From Promethearchaeota archaeon (GTDB lineage Archaea; Asgardarchaeota; Lokiarchaeia; Sigyniarchaeales; SOKP01), in assembly GCA_016840085.1 (NCBI GenBank), contig JAEOTA010000036.1, forward strand, positions 100,813 through 164,812: a stretch of DNA of 64,000 nt, read 5' to 3'. Within the stretch, counting starts at the first letter, position 1, and every line of letters begins with the position of its first letter. The translations under genes and the position numbers were made by a program. This document shows, piece after piece, positions 36,601 to 45,606 of the stretch. The notes beneath the pieces were generated by a model. That model worked only from the letters and a program-made list of their open reading frames with translations, was not told where the DNA came from and did no database searches.

Positions 36601-38222
36601 GCTTTTAGAATCGCTTCACCAAAGCAATCTGAAGAACCGTCAAACCAACCACTTTCGCAATTGATTGAAAACATAACAGGTGTCATATTACCATTATTAA
36701 GTGAATTAATATCTGAAATTTCAAATGAAGGATGAACCCACCCGTCAGTACTTCCATGATCTCTATGATTCACAAGAAAGGCACCCTCATTCATGTAATT
36801 TAAAACGTCTTGAGTTGTTCCTGTATAGGATCCACCAGTATAAACTGTATTACATATGAATTCTTCAGTTTCTAAATACTGTCTAATAGATTCTGAAGTA
36901 GCAATAAAATAGCGTCCTGATTGTTCATATGCTGCTAATAATACTTTATTTCTCCAGACATCTAATGGATCAAATTCCATTTCATAATTTATTATTTTAT
37001 TTATAATAATATCTAAATCTGCATTCGTTTGAACTGGTAATCTTCCGATAAAAATATCTGGAAAATAATCGGTTCCATCAACAGTAGTATAATAAAGATC
37101 ACTTGCAATCCATTCACCTGTAGCCGGATGTTGTGTCTTATAATGCACTGGTAATAAGTTCGAATCCCCAACTAATAGTATATAAGATGGAGCAGGATTC
37201 CATGAATCGTAAGCATTCTGGATATACGCACTTATATCGTCAGCAGTAGGATTAGTTCCAATATTAGATAGGTTTACGATATTAGTAATAAGACCTTTCA
37301 ATTCTTTGTTCTGAGCAAGTGGTAGAATATTATTATAAAATTGATCAGCAGTGATTATAAGATAATCTGCCCCACCATTATCCTGATCTCCTAATTTTCC
37401 AATCTCAAGTTCTTCTGTATTTATTGGTGTTTCTTGATAATTTAAGTAAATACTCTTAAAAAAGGAATTAAATGCTTCTGAATTATATTTATTACTCGCT
37501 ATAGATGTTGAATCTTTATTCAAAGAATCTAAATTCACTTTTTTAAACGCTATATGGATATTTATTGTTGTATATATTCTTATTTTATTTAAATAAGGAT
37601 TGTGAGCAACAGGACAGATTAATAATAATGCTGTATTATGTCCTCTTATTACACCCACATTTAAAATGTTAGCAATTTCATTTGGATAAAATTTATTCAT
37701 TGAATATGTAATTACATCCTTTTCGAAAGGAAGTTCGGTAATCTCACAATCAATCTGGGCAGGTTGGGCCGGATAAATCATATACCCTTCTTTTTCATAG
37801 TACTCTGACTTTTCGATATGCAATTCAAATTCAATTCCTTTTGGAATATCTAAATAGACTCCTTTTACAGGAAGTTCTGGTTTACCAATATCAGCAAGAT
37901 GTCCACCACCTAAAATATTCAATCTTTGATAAATTTCACCTGAACTACTAATAATTTCTCCTTCAATCAAATCTGTTAACTTAATATCTAAATCAATATA
38001 TCTTTCATTTGATTCTATTACATTTATTTCAATCTTCCCTGAGGATTCTTGTTCGTATAAATGTATATCATTCTGCAAAAAAAGGTTATTGAAATTATTA
38101 GAATTATCAATAATCGATGTAGTCTTTATCTTATCTGTCAAAAATGTCGGGACTATAAATAAGAGCAATATAAAACAAAGAGGTCTATAAATACGATTTA
38201 CTTTTTTGAATTTAATTGTCAT
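33675..38222 (-). CDS. Secreted gingipain-like (peptidase C25) surface protein with C-terminal anchor
   Basis: ATG at 38222 has GGTGA ten bases upstream and begins a signal peptide (basic start, then CFILLLFIVPTFL); a TTG at 38240 is less likely. About 1515 residues. A propeptide-like region precedes the C25 catalytic domain (about 280-640): ADYLIITADQFYNN, PSYILLVGDSNLLP, catalytic histidine in VNHRDHGSTDGW (about 490) and cysteine in FSINCESGWFD (about 525). Then one fibronectin-like module, a lamin-tail-like domain (SAAPDDYVEFYNYG), four more fibronectin-like modules, two Ig-like repeats, a Pro/Glu linker, and TSPGIPGY plus a membrane helix and KIKKRY. The tail is a sorting-type signal, possibly for the archaeosortase at 47.3 kb. 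Confidence 0.88.
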   Translation of the reverse strand: MTIKFKKVNRIYRPLCFILLLFIVPTFLTDKIKTTSIIDNSNNFNNLFLQNDIHLYEQESSGKIEINVIESNERYIDLDIKLTDLIEGEIISSSGEIYQRLNILGGGHLADIGKPELPVKGVYLDIPKGIEFELHIEKSEYYEKEGYMIYPAQPAQIDCEITELPFEKDVITYSMNKFYPNEIANILNVGVIRGHNTALLLICPVAHNPYLNKIRIYTTINIHIAFKKVNLDSLNKDSTSIASNKYNSEAFNSFFKSIYLNYQETPINTEELEIGKLGDQDNGGADYLIITADQFYNNILPLAQNKELKGLITNIVNLSNIGTNPTADDISAYIQNAYDSWNPAPSYILLVGDSNLLPVHYKTQHPATGEWIASDLYYTTVDGTDYFPDIFIGRLPVQTNADLDIIINKIINYEMEFDPLDVWRNKVLLAAYEQSGRYFIATSESIRQYLETEEFICNTVYTGGSYTGTTQDVLNYMNEGAFLVNHRDHGSTDGWVHPSFEISDINSLNNGNMTPVMFSINCESGWFDGSSDCFGEAILKAQNKGVVGYIGSTRVSYSGYNDEFNKGLITSIWPEYYSGYTNYVGNSPKLGPTLNFGKIFMYDKYVLTGGSGYPWTPTPEKTLCEFEEFNLLGDPELTIPPPERNSERPYKPSNPYPPDGISGVPTSLTLSVDVYDPDEDSMDVSFFDATDDSLIGIVTNVPNKGTASIDWTGLIIDTSYYWYANATDGIYTTQSSIWSFKTGSHGISSPMMINEISAAPDDYVEFYNYGQDQDMTGWYFEFWDNNMLHSTYYFPDGWTFHNNYIVVLHEFSGTNNDTDLYTDFNIFWLDRPIGAGLFNDKGENIDWFQTSTHGETPVNVEWNQDVALVLNDNYAYRTSDIDRNMASDWTISSSGSKGSLNPGQTGIRHAPNPPSNPFPSNGAIKVNLNPILSVDVTDADDDSMNVYFYDASDDNLIDSDYLVENGGTASIIWPRLSEGTSYSWYAVADDGTYSTTSSIWAFSTNYVPSLSNPTPSDLATGVDLNPILSVDVTDADGDSMDVSFYDAYDDSLIGTNTGVHSGSSASITWLGLSDGTTYSWYAIANDGTSYTTSFTWSFTTNYAPGIITNPYPADGATGIILNPILSVDITDPDGDSMDVSFYDAFDDSLIGTDIGVPSGGTANIPWLSLSEGTTYNWYAVASDGISLTISSVWSFSTNYVPDTPTNPTPLNGAIGIILNPTLSIDVSDADGDLMDVYFYDASNDNLIGADLGVTSGATASITWFGLSEGMLYSWYVIIDDGISNTISSVWSFAAYSESPIWDQIPVDQIIEFGENLIYDLNASDSSGIDHWWINDTSNFNIDNNGIITNTIPLVIGEYWVEVRAYDPFNNYCTEAIKITVEDTTFPTWDQLPTDQFIEFGENLLFDLNASDSSGIDHWGINDTSNFNIDENGIITNMTTLDVGSYWLEVRAYDPYDNYCTGIVKIIVEAPEEPPEEPPEEPSETTSPGIPGYNVIFLICAISIVSLIIIKIKKRY
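33800..36270 (-). repeat. Tandem fibronectin-like and Ig-like coding repeats
   Basis: Five modules of about 90 codons share the pattern NP.P..G......LSVDV.D.DGDSMDV.FYDA.DDSLIG...W..LS.GT.Y.WYA...DG...., four of them contiguous (34.3-35.5 kb) and one near 36.0-36.3 kb. Two further modules (33.8-34.3 kb) share WDQ.P.DQ.IEFGENL and SSGIDHW.INDTSNFNID. The contiguous copies are similar enough at DNA level to recombine or to be misassembled. Confidence 0.8.
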
Positions 38223-38530
38223 AATTTTGTATTTCACCAAAATTTTGTTTTTAAATAATAATCATTTATATTTACAATGGAAAATATAAAAATTTTTCTT
38301 ACACTTCTGTAAATATAAAGAATTATTAAATATCTTTTTCCTATTAATATACCCTTTTAATAATCTTGAAAAGATGATTTAGAAATACTCTATTTTTCTC
38401 TCTACTGTCACTAATTATTATTTTTTTAATTTATTATTCATATGAGATAAAAATTTTTATTTCTTCAATAATTAACTCTTTAAATTAATTATAATTTTTA
38501 ATATATAATCTAAGGGACGTGATTTACTTT

Positions 38531-38911
38531 ATGGATTATATAATCATTGAGAATGAAAAAATTGGTCAAGTAAAAGCAAAACTTCTCACAGATAGAAATC
38601 CTAAAACATGTGAAGCAATATGGAATGCGTTACCATTTGAGGTTAACCTAGCCCGTTGGGGAGAAGAATTATATGGTGAAATTCCTATCTCTATAGGGCA
38701 AGAGAATTCCCAAGTTGAATGTGAAGTGGGTGATGTAGGTTATTGGCTAAGTGGAAGTGGTTTTTGCATCTTTTTTGGGCCTACACCTGCCAGTAAGGGA
38801 GATAAGCCAGTTGCTGCATCTCCGGTCAATATTTTTGCTAAAATTGAAGGAGATCCTAAGATATTTAATCAATTCTCTTCCTTTTCAGGAAATGTGATTA
38901 AAGGAGATTAA
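38531..38911 (+). CDS. Cyclophilin-like fold protein (TM1367/DUF3830-like)
   Basis: 126 residues from ATG at 38531 (a GTG at 38519 would add four). The sequence VGDVGYWLSGSGFCIFFGPTPAS followed by SPVNIFAKIEGDP, together with PKTCEAIWNALPFE and ARWGEELY, is the recognisable pattern of the TM1367-like cyclophilin-fold family, a small archaeal/bacterial beta-barrel protein. Prolyl isomerase activity is not established for it. The next gene overlaps or abuts its stop, so they are co-transcribed. Confidence 0.8.
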   Translation: MDYIIIENEKIGQVKAKLLTDRNPKTCEAIWNALPFEVNLARWGEELYGEIPISIGQENSQVECEVGDVGYWLSGSGFCIFFGPTPASKGDKPVAASPVNIFAKIEGDPKIFNQFSSFSGNVIKGD

Positions 38912-38912
38912 G

Positions 38913-39560
38913 ACGCAAAAAAAAAAAGAAAAGGATTATTGGAATAGACGATTTTCAACTGAAGGCACAATTTGGGGTAATAAACCTAGTAAAACAGCTA
39001 TTTATGCCTTAGAATTATTTAAAAGGTATAATATTCATTCAGTTTTAATCCCTGGTTCTGGATATGGGAGAAATTCAAAATTGTTTTCTGAAAATAATTT
39101 CAATGTGGTTGGTGTTGAGATCTCTGATATAGCTTTTGAGATGGCAAAAGAATTTGATCCAAAGACAAAATTTTTTAATGGTTCAGTTCTAGAAATGACT
39201 TTTACAGATGAAAAATATGACGCAATTTACTGTTTTAACACACTTCATTTATTTCTCAGAAAAGAACGTATTAAATTTCTTACTAAATGTTATAATCAGT
39301 TGCGAGAGAATGGATTTGTTTTTTTCACCATGTTTTCTGAAAAAGAAGCAAGCTTCGGAACTGGAAAAGAAATAGAGAATAATACATTCGAAAGTAAACC
39401 TGGTAGACCAACTCATTATTTTTCTAAAAGTGATTTAATTCAACATTTTAAAGATTATCTTATTATCAAGAAAGGAATTATGGAAGATCAAGAAACCCAT
39501 GGTGAAGTTGGCCCCCACATTCATAAATTAAGTTATATTTTTGCTCAAAAAAGAGTTTAA
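38913..39560 (+). CDS. SAM-dependent methyltransferase with unusual start
   Basis: The frame is open from 38898. The SAM motif SVLIPGSGYGRNSKLF and the N-terminal KDYWNRRFSTEGTIWG, typical of class I methyltransferases, both lie before the first conventional start (TTG 39081), so the real start is upstream. No ATG, GTG or TTG exists there. AAAGGAG (38900-38906) sits six bases before ACG (38913), and ATT (38907) is the only other near-cognate codon. Translation from ACG gives about 215 residues: QKKKEKDYWNRRF onwards, acidic D/E after strand 2 in VVGVEIS, and YDAIYCFNTLHLF. Substrate is unknown. A homopolymer of eleven A near 38917-38927 could also hide a sequence error. Confidence 0.7.
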   Translation, partial: TQKKKEKDYWNRRFSTEGTIWGNKPSKTAIYALELFKRYNIHSVLIPGSGYGRNSKLFSENNFNVVGVEISDIAFEMAKEFDPKTKFFNGSVLEMTFTDEKYDAIYCFNTLHLFLRKERIKFLTKCYNQLRENGFVFFTMFSEKEASFGTGKEIENNTFESKPGRPTHYFSKSDLIQHFKDYLIIKKGIMEDQETHGEVGPHIHKLSYIFAQKRV

Positions 39561-39638
39561 ACAATTCAATTAATGAATAAGGACTTTTTTCTCCTTTCTT
39601 AAAAAGATAATAAAGAAAGTGAATAAGTCTTAAAATGC

Positions 39639-39974
39639 CTAGAGGTACGACGAAATACTCTCAAATTTAAGTTTATATATTTTTATCCAAGTATTAAATT
39701 CTTCTTCAGTTAATAAATGAAATTCAAACGGATGACTAAGTGGTAATCCCGCATTTACTTCAATTTTTGCGATTAATTCAGCTCTTTTTAAATGTTTTTT
39801 GGGGACATTCGAAATTATAAGTATGTCAATATCACTTCCAGCAACTAGATTGCCTTCAATTACACTTCCAAATAAATATGCTTTAGAATCGCTTAAAATA
39901 GTGTTAATACTTTTATTAATAATTTTCAAATATTTTTTGTAATTTTTAAGCATTTCATTCATCTCAATCATCAT
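39639..39974 (-). CDS. MNT-type nucleotidyltransferase domain protein
   Basis: About 111 residues from ATG at 39974 (TTG at 39983 also in frame). The polymerase-beta-type motif GSVIEGNLVAGSDIDILII (about residues 36-54, GS followed by DxD) defines a minimal nucleotidyltransferase, and a third acidic residue may be Glu in HPFEFHLL. Such proteins usually act with a HEPN toxin as an antitoxin that AMPylates it. No HEPN gene is adjacent on either side, so it is an orphan here. Confidence 0.82.
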   Translation of the reverse strand: MMIEMNEMLKNYKKYLKIINKSINTILSDSKAYLFGSVIEGNLVAGSDIDILIISNVPKKHLKRAELIAKIEVNAGLPLSHPFEFHLLTEEEFNTWIKIYKLKFESISSYL

Positions 39975-40069
39975 CTCTAACAAATTCTTTGACCTTAATC
40001 AATATAATATTATTATGAGATCTATAATTTTTCGTGAAAGAGAGATTTCACGAAGATTTTATTCTATAG

Positions 40070-41113
40070 TTAGATACGAGATTTATATAATAAATTAGCA
40101 ATCGTTGAAAAAGCATAATCTACATTTTCTCCTAATAATGCTGAAGTTTCAATAAAACCTAATTTTAACTGACCTGCCAATTTATTTGCCATATCAGCCG
40201 TTATTTTTCTTAGATCAGTTAAATCTTTTTTATTTCCTATAATGAAGCCTATTAACTCTTCAGAGCGTTCTTTTAATTGGGCAAGCACGTCTGAGAACCA
40301 TTTAGGAATGTTATTATAACTTTCGGGCTTTGTCAAGTCGAAAATTAAAAAAACTGCATCAGAACCGCGATAAAATTGTTGTCTCATGGTTTGAAACTTT
40401 TCCTGACCACCTATATCCCATAATGTTAGTTGAACTATAGCATTTTCAATTTTAAAAATTTTACTACTTACATGTACTCCTATGGTGGGCACGTATGACC
40501 TTCTAAATGCATTGTTCGTATATCTTAATATCAATGAAGTTTTACCGACACTCGGATCCCCAACTATAATTATTTTAAATTGATAATCAATTAAATTCCG
40601 ATCTACCACTTGCTGATCAGGAAACTGTTCACCCTCAAATTGGGTCATTTCTTGAGTTTTTAATTCTTCTAGAAGACTAGAGATATTAGTTTCAAGTTCT
40701 TCTAATAAATGAACAAAATCTTCCCGAGTTGCTTCTGATTTTTCTAAATTTATAATTTTTTGAGAGATTTCATCAAAAGGGGCAGATATTTGATTCATAT
40801 ATTTATAAAAAATGACATCATCCATTTCTTCAAAAAATAATCCTATTGCGGATTGTCCTATATTTCCACGTCTTGATGAATCATCCCATTTGAGGTATTT
40901 GATCAATCCTTTTGATCTTAATGAAGGAAAAGGTAGAATTACTAAAGATTCTGGGACAAGGCCCTTTTCTCCCGTGAGAACAGTTAAAGTTTTTATGCTA
41001 ATATGAAGTAGATCCATTTGCGAAAACGTAGTTGGGAGCCATGCCACAGGATTTGGACCTATTTCGTCATTCATTTCAATATATATAACCCCTGTTATTA
41101 TTTTTTTCTGCAT
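40070..41113 (-). CDS. Rab-like GTPase with N-terminal GPxPxxxW domain
   Basis: 347 residues. Residues 1-125 form an extra domain (NDEIGPNPVAWLP, SIKTLTVLTG, VILPFPSLRSKGL) followed by a coiled linker rich in Glu (about 125-170). Residues 176-347 are a Rab-like GTPase: G1 GDPSVGKTSLI, G2 threonine in VPTIGVHVSSK, G3 WDIGGQEKFQTMR, G4 GNKKDLT, G5 ETSALLG. The N-terminal domain recurs in the Arf-like fusions at 49.2 and 60.3 kb. By its length and pattern it may be longin-like; that is inference. Confidence 0.88.
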   Translation of the reverse strand: MQKKIITGVIYIEMNDEIGPNPVAWLPTTFSQMDLLHISIKTLTVLTGEKGLVPESLVILPFPSLRSKGLIKYLKWDDSSRRGNIGQSAIGLFFEEMDDVIFYKYMNQISAPFDEISQKIINLEKSEATREDFVHLLEELETNISSLLEELKTQEMTQFEGEQFPDQQVVDRNLIDYQFKIIIVGDPSVGKTSLILRYTNNAFRRSYVPTIGVHVSSKIFKIENAIVQLTLWDIGGQEKFQTMRQQFYRGSDAVFLIFDLTKPESYNNIPKWFSDVLAQLKERSEELIGFIIGNKKDLTDLRKITADMANKLAGQLKLGFIETSALLGENVDYAFSTIANLLYKSRI

Positions 41114-41235
41114 AAAAATCCCTCTTAATGGTATAAATATTTGATAAACAGTAAAATTTTCGCTTTTATCTAATAATATAACACTTTGATATAAATAATG
41201 ATCGATAGGATAAAAAAAGAATTAAAAATAGAATT

Positions 41236-41940
41236 TTATAATCCAGAATACATAAGCCAGAAGCTACTTAAATACCCAATTCTAACTAGAATGATTAGAA
41301 ATCCTGGAATAGTTAACCCTTCTAACAACCCAAATATACAAAAACATATTGATCCTGCTGATAAGTAAAAGAATTTTTTACGTATTATCCCTGAGGATTG
41401 AAAAGCTTTGTATAAAAAACCAAAACCAAGAAAAATAAGAACCATCAATAGTAATCCGCCCATAATCATTCCAGCTAAAGTAAATAGATTTACGTTATAA
41501 TCAATAAGGTTAATGCTCGGAGCATCGGGTGGTTCTGGAACAAAATTAAAAGATTCTAAAGGTTGAATAAATATAATTATTTCAAATACTATAGAAATAA
41601 TTAAAATAATAATTACAATGTGTCGCTTTATTTTTGGAGTTAAAAGTTCTGCACCAATATACATCGAAATTATTATTACAGGGGCAAACCAAATATATGA
41701 TAAAATAGCAACAGTGCCGTTATTTGCCATATTCTCTCGAATCGTGAGAACAAATAGAAAATCAAGAAATACTCCTAAAAACATAAGGCCCGCGAGCATA
41801 TTAGCTAAACCTAAATAAGCAAGTAGTCTGGCGTTTGTTTTTTTTGCTCTATAGATAAAGAATAAACCAAATATTATACCAAAAACCACAACTCCGCTAG
41901 CGGTAATTCCATCGATCCAGCCATTTATATCTAGCGACAA
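41236..41940 (-). CDS. Seven-segment membrane protein, unknown
   Basis: 234 residues with about seven hydrophobic segments evenly spread and short loops; one longer loop holds FVPEPPDAPSIN (about 133-145). The TTG at 41940 is supported by GGTGAG eight bases upstream. No lysine or motif of microbial rhodopsins is obvious, and I do not recognise the family. It lies between the GTPase fusion and tRNA-Pro on the same strand as both. A sensory or transport role would be a guess. Confidence 0.65.
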   Translation of the reverse strand: MSLDINGWIDGITASGVVVFGIIFGLFFIYRAKKTNARLLAYLGLANMLAGLMFLGVFLDFLFVLTIRENMANNGTVAILSYIWFAPVIIISMYIGAELLTPKIKRHIVIIILIISIVFEIIIFIQPLESFNFVPEPPDAPSINLIDYNVNLFTLAGMIMGGLLLMVLIFLGFGFLYKAFQSSGIIRKKFFYLSAGSICFCIFGLLEGLTIPGFLIILVRIGYLSSFWLMYSGL

Positions 41941-42038
41941 ATCTAAATCTCACCAAATTCTATCCTTTTATTCATTGGAAAAAGAATTAATTATTAATAT
42001 ATTATATGATTTTACAGTTTAATAAATAATTGGTTTAA

Positions 42039-42112
42039 TGGGAAAGGGGGGATTTGAACCCCCGACCTCTTGGTCCCGGACCAAGAATCATACCAATCTA
42101 GACTACCTTCCC
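42039..42112 (-). tRNA. tRNA-Pro (anticodon CGG)
   Basis: The minus strand folds into a complete tRNA: acceptor GGGAAGG/CTTTCCC with one G.T pair, a weak D stem (GTC/GAT), anticodon stem CTTGG/CCAAG with loop TCCGGGA, T stem GGGGG/CCCCC with TTCAAAT, and discriminator A73. The loop places CGG at 34-36, reading CCG proline codons. Position 33 is C where U is nearly invariant. No CCA is encoded and no intron is seen. Confidence 0.92.
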
Positions 42113-42213
42113 TCCTTAATTAATACATGAATTAAAGTAATTTACATGAGAAATTGTTATTACTCTATAGAATTCTTAAAAATGGAATATTTAAGAATTA
42201 TGAAAATTAAGGT

Positions 42214-42489
42214 TTAATCTTTAACCTTTTCTAATATTGAGATAATTCGGTAAACTGTTGTGCGCGCATGAAAGGGGATATTTGCGTCTTGAGCAAGATC
42301 GTCAACCATATACATCACATTACTGGCAAGCACACCTGGTGTTTCATCTTCCCGATTTAACTCGTTAATACATCTTTGAGCTATTCTTTTTATATTTCGG
42401 GGGACACTACGATCACTTAACATACCATTTAAAAGGTTTTCAATGCTTTCAAAAGCTTTTTTCAATTCTTCAGGAGTCACTTTAGGCAT
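42214..42489 (-). CDS. UPF0147 family protein
   Basis: 91 residues, all-helical, with the family pattern NLLNGMLSDRSVPRNIKRIA (about residues 18-37), followed by ETPGVLASNVMYMVDDLAQD and NIPFHARTTVYRIIS. The family is nearly confined to archaea and has no established function. Length is standard. It sits between tRNA-Pro and the PEP synthase gene on the same strand. Confidence 0.92.
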   Translation of the reverse strand: MPKVTPEELKKAFESIENLLNGMLSDRSVPRNIKRIAQRCINELNREDETPGVLASNVMYMVDDLAQDANIPFHARTTVYRIISILEKVKD

Positions 42490-42583
42490 GAAGAAACCAC
42501 CAAAAAAAGTATTTATGATAGGTAATGAAAATATAAAGTGTAATATTACTTAAAATATATTTTTTTTTATTTGACATAAAAAT

Positions 42584-45502
42584 CTAATATATACCAAATT
42601 CACGTATATCTCGTTTCAATCGAGGTATTTTTCCACCAATATCTTTTATTTGATTTTGATATTTTGTAAAGAAACTTATAAAATCGTCAATTTTTCCTTG
42701 ATCTATTCTAGAAACGAAATCAAATGCTATTTTTTCGATATCATTAAACTTTTCATCATATTCTTTTGTTTTTTCAATTAATTTAAGATCTACAGATTTA
42801 CCTTGTTTTCGAACCATATTTCGAAGTTTACCTCGTGGAACTCTTACATTTTCAATTAATTTGTCACATTCATTAAGGAATTCATACGATTTTTCCTTGT
42901 ATTTTTCTTCTAGTTTCGCCTCAATCGCCTCGGTTCTCCAAGTATTTATACGACCTCGGGCAAAAGTATCAAAATTAAGAGATAATGAATCAATACTTTC
43001 TCTTACTAAGAATCGAAGGAAATCGGGGTCATCACTTGGAGCTTGTCCACATATCCCTACTTTTCTCCCAAATTCATGAGCTGTTTTAATTAAATGGCTG
43101 ACAGATCTTCTTATTGCTACACTATTTGTATTATAATTGTATCTATTCATTAATGGAATCATCTTTTCATTGTCCCGTCCTACACCATACGTAAGTTGGG
43201 TCAGGTCGTTTGAACCAATGCTGAAACCATCAAAAAATTGACTGAAAATATCAGCACAAATAATATTTGATGGAATCTCTGCCATAACATATACCTTAAG
43301 TCCATCCTGACCTCTTATTAATCCTTCACTTTCCATAATATTCATTATTTTTTGGGCTTCTTCTGGACTTCTACAAAAGGGTAGCATTGGGATTATATTT
43401 TTCAAACCCCAATCTCGGGCTTTTTTAATTGCTCTTAATTCTAACATAAACGCATTCTGAAATTCATCGTGCACATAACGCGAACAACCTCTAAATCCGA
43501 GCATTGGGTTATTTTCTTCTCCTTCATAAATCCAACCCCCAAAAAGATTTGCATATTCGTTAGTTTTAAAATCTGAAAGTCTTACTACACATTCAGCAAG
43601 ACTTCCATCAGGCAAAGTTTTCCATACTCCAGCAGCAATAGTTGCAATTCCTTCTGCTAATTTTTCAACATAAAATTCTTCTTTATCGTCATAACCAACT
43701 GTGAGATTTCTGATTTTATCTAATGTTTGCTTTAACTGAAAAATTTCTTGATTAAAAGGATCTTTATGGTATAAATCGCTTTTTTTAATAGTTTCGATCT
43801 TATTTCTTTGATCTAATAGAATATCATATCTCATTACTAAAGCTTCGAAATCTATTAATGCATTTGGGTGAATTTGGATCTCATCATTAATTATAAATTC
43901 TAATCTTGCTAAACCAGTTCCATCTGGATGTTTTCCAGAAGATAATGCTCCTTTTGGAATTCCTAAATTTACTAATACCTTGGTCTTTGTACTAGGTAGT
44001 TTAGCAAATTCGATCGTATCAAAATCATACTCTACATCTTTTAACCATATTCTTGGTTCACCTGTACTGCAATCAATAGTAACATACTCAATATCTTCAC
44101 GTTGTTTTTCTTTCATTATTTGTACTATATTATCCGCGCCAACAATAGAAGCGATATTTAATTCTCTTGAAACTATAGCAGCATGACACGTTGGTCCACC
44201 TCTTTCAGTAATTACACCTCCTAAGTTTTGCATATAAGAAGTCCAATCAGGGTTAGTCTCTTCTGTAATAAGAATGTCACCCTCCCTCAATAGATAAGCA
44301 TTGTTGATAGATTCTATTATTTTTACTTTTCCAAACCCAATTCTTCTTCCTATAGCAATACCTGAATTTTCAATTAATATACCTTTTTCAATTAATTCTT
44401 CAGGGTCTTCAAGAAGATAGAAGATTTCTTCAACATCTCCTTTAATACTATGAACAGTTTCAGGGCGGGCTTGAACAATATACACTTTCCCATTATTACC
44501 AACAGCCCATTCGATATCCATTCTTCTGCCGTAATGATCTCTGATTTTTTGGGCATATTCAGCTAAAGTATAGACTTCATTTTCTGTAAGACAATATTGC
44601 ATCTGTTTTTCTTGTGGTAGAGAAACTACTTCGGTGCCAATTTTTTCCATTCCTTTAGAAAAAACCATCATTTTTTCTTTTTTCACAAGTTCACGACGAA
44701 TTATTCTCAGCTGTTTTGGGTCATGTTTAAAAACAATGAACTCATCTCCTTTTTCGATCCCTTGAACTATTAATTCTCCCAAACCCCAAGTTCCTCTGAT
44801 AACCACAACATTTGGATTTCCTGAATCAGGATCTTCTGTGAACATAACACCAGAAGATTTAACGCCCTCTAATCCTCCCGCCATTTCTTGGATTCCTACT
44901 GAAAGTTTCACAGCAAAATGATCAAAACCTGCTCTTTCACGGTACATTGTTGCTCTTGTGGTAAACACAGATGCCATATCCTTTAAAATATATTCTAAAA
45001 TCTCTTTCTCACCAGATATATTTAAATGCGTATCCTGTTGTCCCGCAAATGACGCATCAGGTAGATCTTCTGCTGTTGCTGAGCTTCTCACAGCAAATGT
45101 GGATTCTTCTCCAATCATTTCAATTAATTTGGTATATGCATCTATGATCTCATCTGCTAAGGAATCAGGGATTTTTGATTGCTCAATAACATATCGTATA
45201 TTTGCGCAGATTTTGTCAACTTTCTCTACAGCTTTAATATTTTCTGATTTCAACTCATTAGAAATATTCTTAATATCTCTAGCTATCAATTCTCGAAGAG
45301 AAACTTCCTTCTCTTTAATAGTGTAGAAATTACTATCTAAAACATAATCAAAAGCTTTTGAAGTTACTGCAAAACCAAAAGGAACAGAAATCCCAAAACT
45401 TAATAATTCTCCAAGGGATGCGTTCTTACCCCCAACAAGAGGGACATCACTCACTCGAACATCTTGAAAGAACTTTATGTATTTAAAATCATTCATTTTC
45501 AA
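42584..45502 (-). CDS. ppsA: Phosphoenolpyruvate synthase (pyruvate, water dikinase)
   Basis: 972 residues, longer than the usual 760-820. N-terminal ATP-binding domain: VGGKNASLGEL, FAVRSSATAEDLPDASFAGQ, MAGGLEGVKSSGVMFTEDP. The phosphohistidine domain has ERGGPTCHAAIVSRELNI with the catalytic histidine near residue 440. The TIM-barrel domain has GLARLEFII, FRGCSRY, the GSNDLTQLTYG region and catalytic cysteine in KVGICGQAPSD (about 820). An insertion near 560-640 and a helical C-terminal extension of about 100 residues (from EEKYKEK on) account for the extra length. It makes PEP from pyruvate and ATP for gluconeogenesis. It appears monocistronic. Confidence 0.95.
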   Translation of the reverse strand: MKMNDFKYIKFFQDVRVSDVPLVGGKNASLGELLSFGISVPFGFAVTSKAFDYVLDSNFYTIKEKEVSLRELIARDIKNISNELKSENIKAVEKVDKICANIRYVIEQSKIPDSLADEIIDAYTKLIEMIGEESTFAVRSSATAEDLPDASFAGQQDTHLNISGEKEILEYILKDMASVFTTRATMYRERAGFDHFAVKLSVGIQEMAGGLEGVKSSGVMFTEDPDSGNPNVVVIRGTWGLGELIVQGIEKGDEFIVFKHDPKQLRIIRRELVKKEKMMVFSKGMEKIGTEVVSLPQEKQMQYCLTENEVYTLAEYAQKIRDHYGRRMDIEWAVGNNGKVYIVQARPETVHSIKGDVEEIFYLLEDPEELIEKGILIENSGIAIGRRIGFGKVKIIESINNAYLLREGDILITEETNPDWTSYMQNLGGVITERGGPTCHAAIVSRELNIASIVGADNIVQIMKEKQREDIEYVTIDCSTGEPRIWLKDVEYDFDTIEFAKLPSTKTKVLVNLGIPKGALSSGKHPDGTGLARLEFIINDEIQIHPNALIDFEALVMRYDILLDQRNKIETIKKSDLYHKDPFNQEIFQLKQTLDKIRNLTVGYDDKEEFYVEKLAEGIATIAAGVWKTLPDGSLAECVVRLSDFKTNEYANLFGGWIYEGEENNPMLGFRGCSRYVHDEFQNAFMLELRAIKKARDWGLKNIIPMLPFCRSPEEAQKIMNIMESEGLIRGQDGLKVYVMAEIPSNIICADIFSQFFDGFSIGSNDLTQLTYGVGRDNEKMIPLMNRYNYNTNSVAIRRSVSHLIKTAHEFGRKVGICGQAPSDDPDFLRFLVRESIDSLSLNFDTFARGRINTWRTEAIEAKLEEKYKEKSYEFLNECDKLIENVRVPRGKLRNMVRKQGKSVDLKLIEKTKEYDEKFNDIEKIAFDFVSRIDQGKIDDFISFFTKYQNQIKDIGGKIPRLKRDIREFGIY

Positions 45503-45606
45503 GAGAACCCCTTAAATATACCTTATATTGAGAATTTCTCTAAATAATAATTCTTCTTCTAATTATAAATTAAACGTTAATAAAAAAATTAACGTCAAAA
45601 AAAAAA

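Noticed and set aside
37145..37175. T-loop-like GTTCGAATCC suggesting a tRNA
   Set aside because: It lies inside the gingipain catalytic domain coding sequence and no acceptor or anticodon stem can be formed around it.
39639..39974. HEPN/MNT toxin-antitoxin pair
   Set aside because: Neither neighbour is a small helical HEPN protein with RxxxxH; only the nucleotidyltransferase is present.
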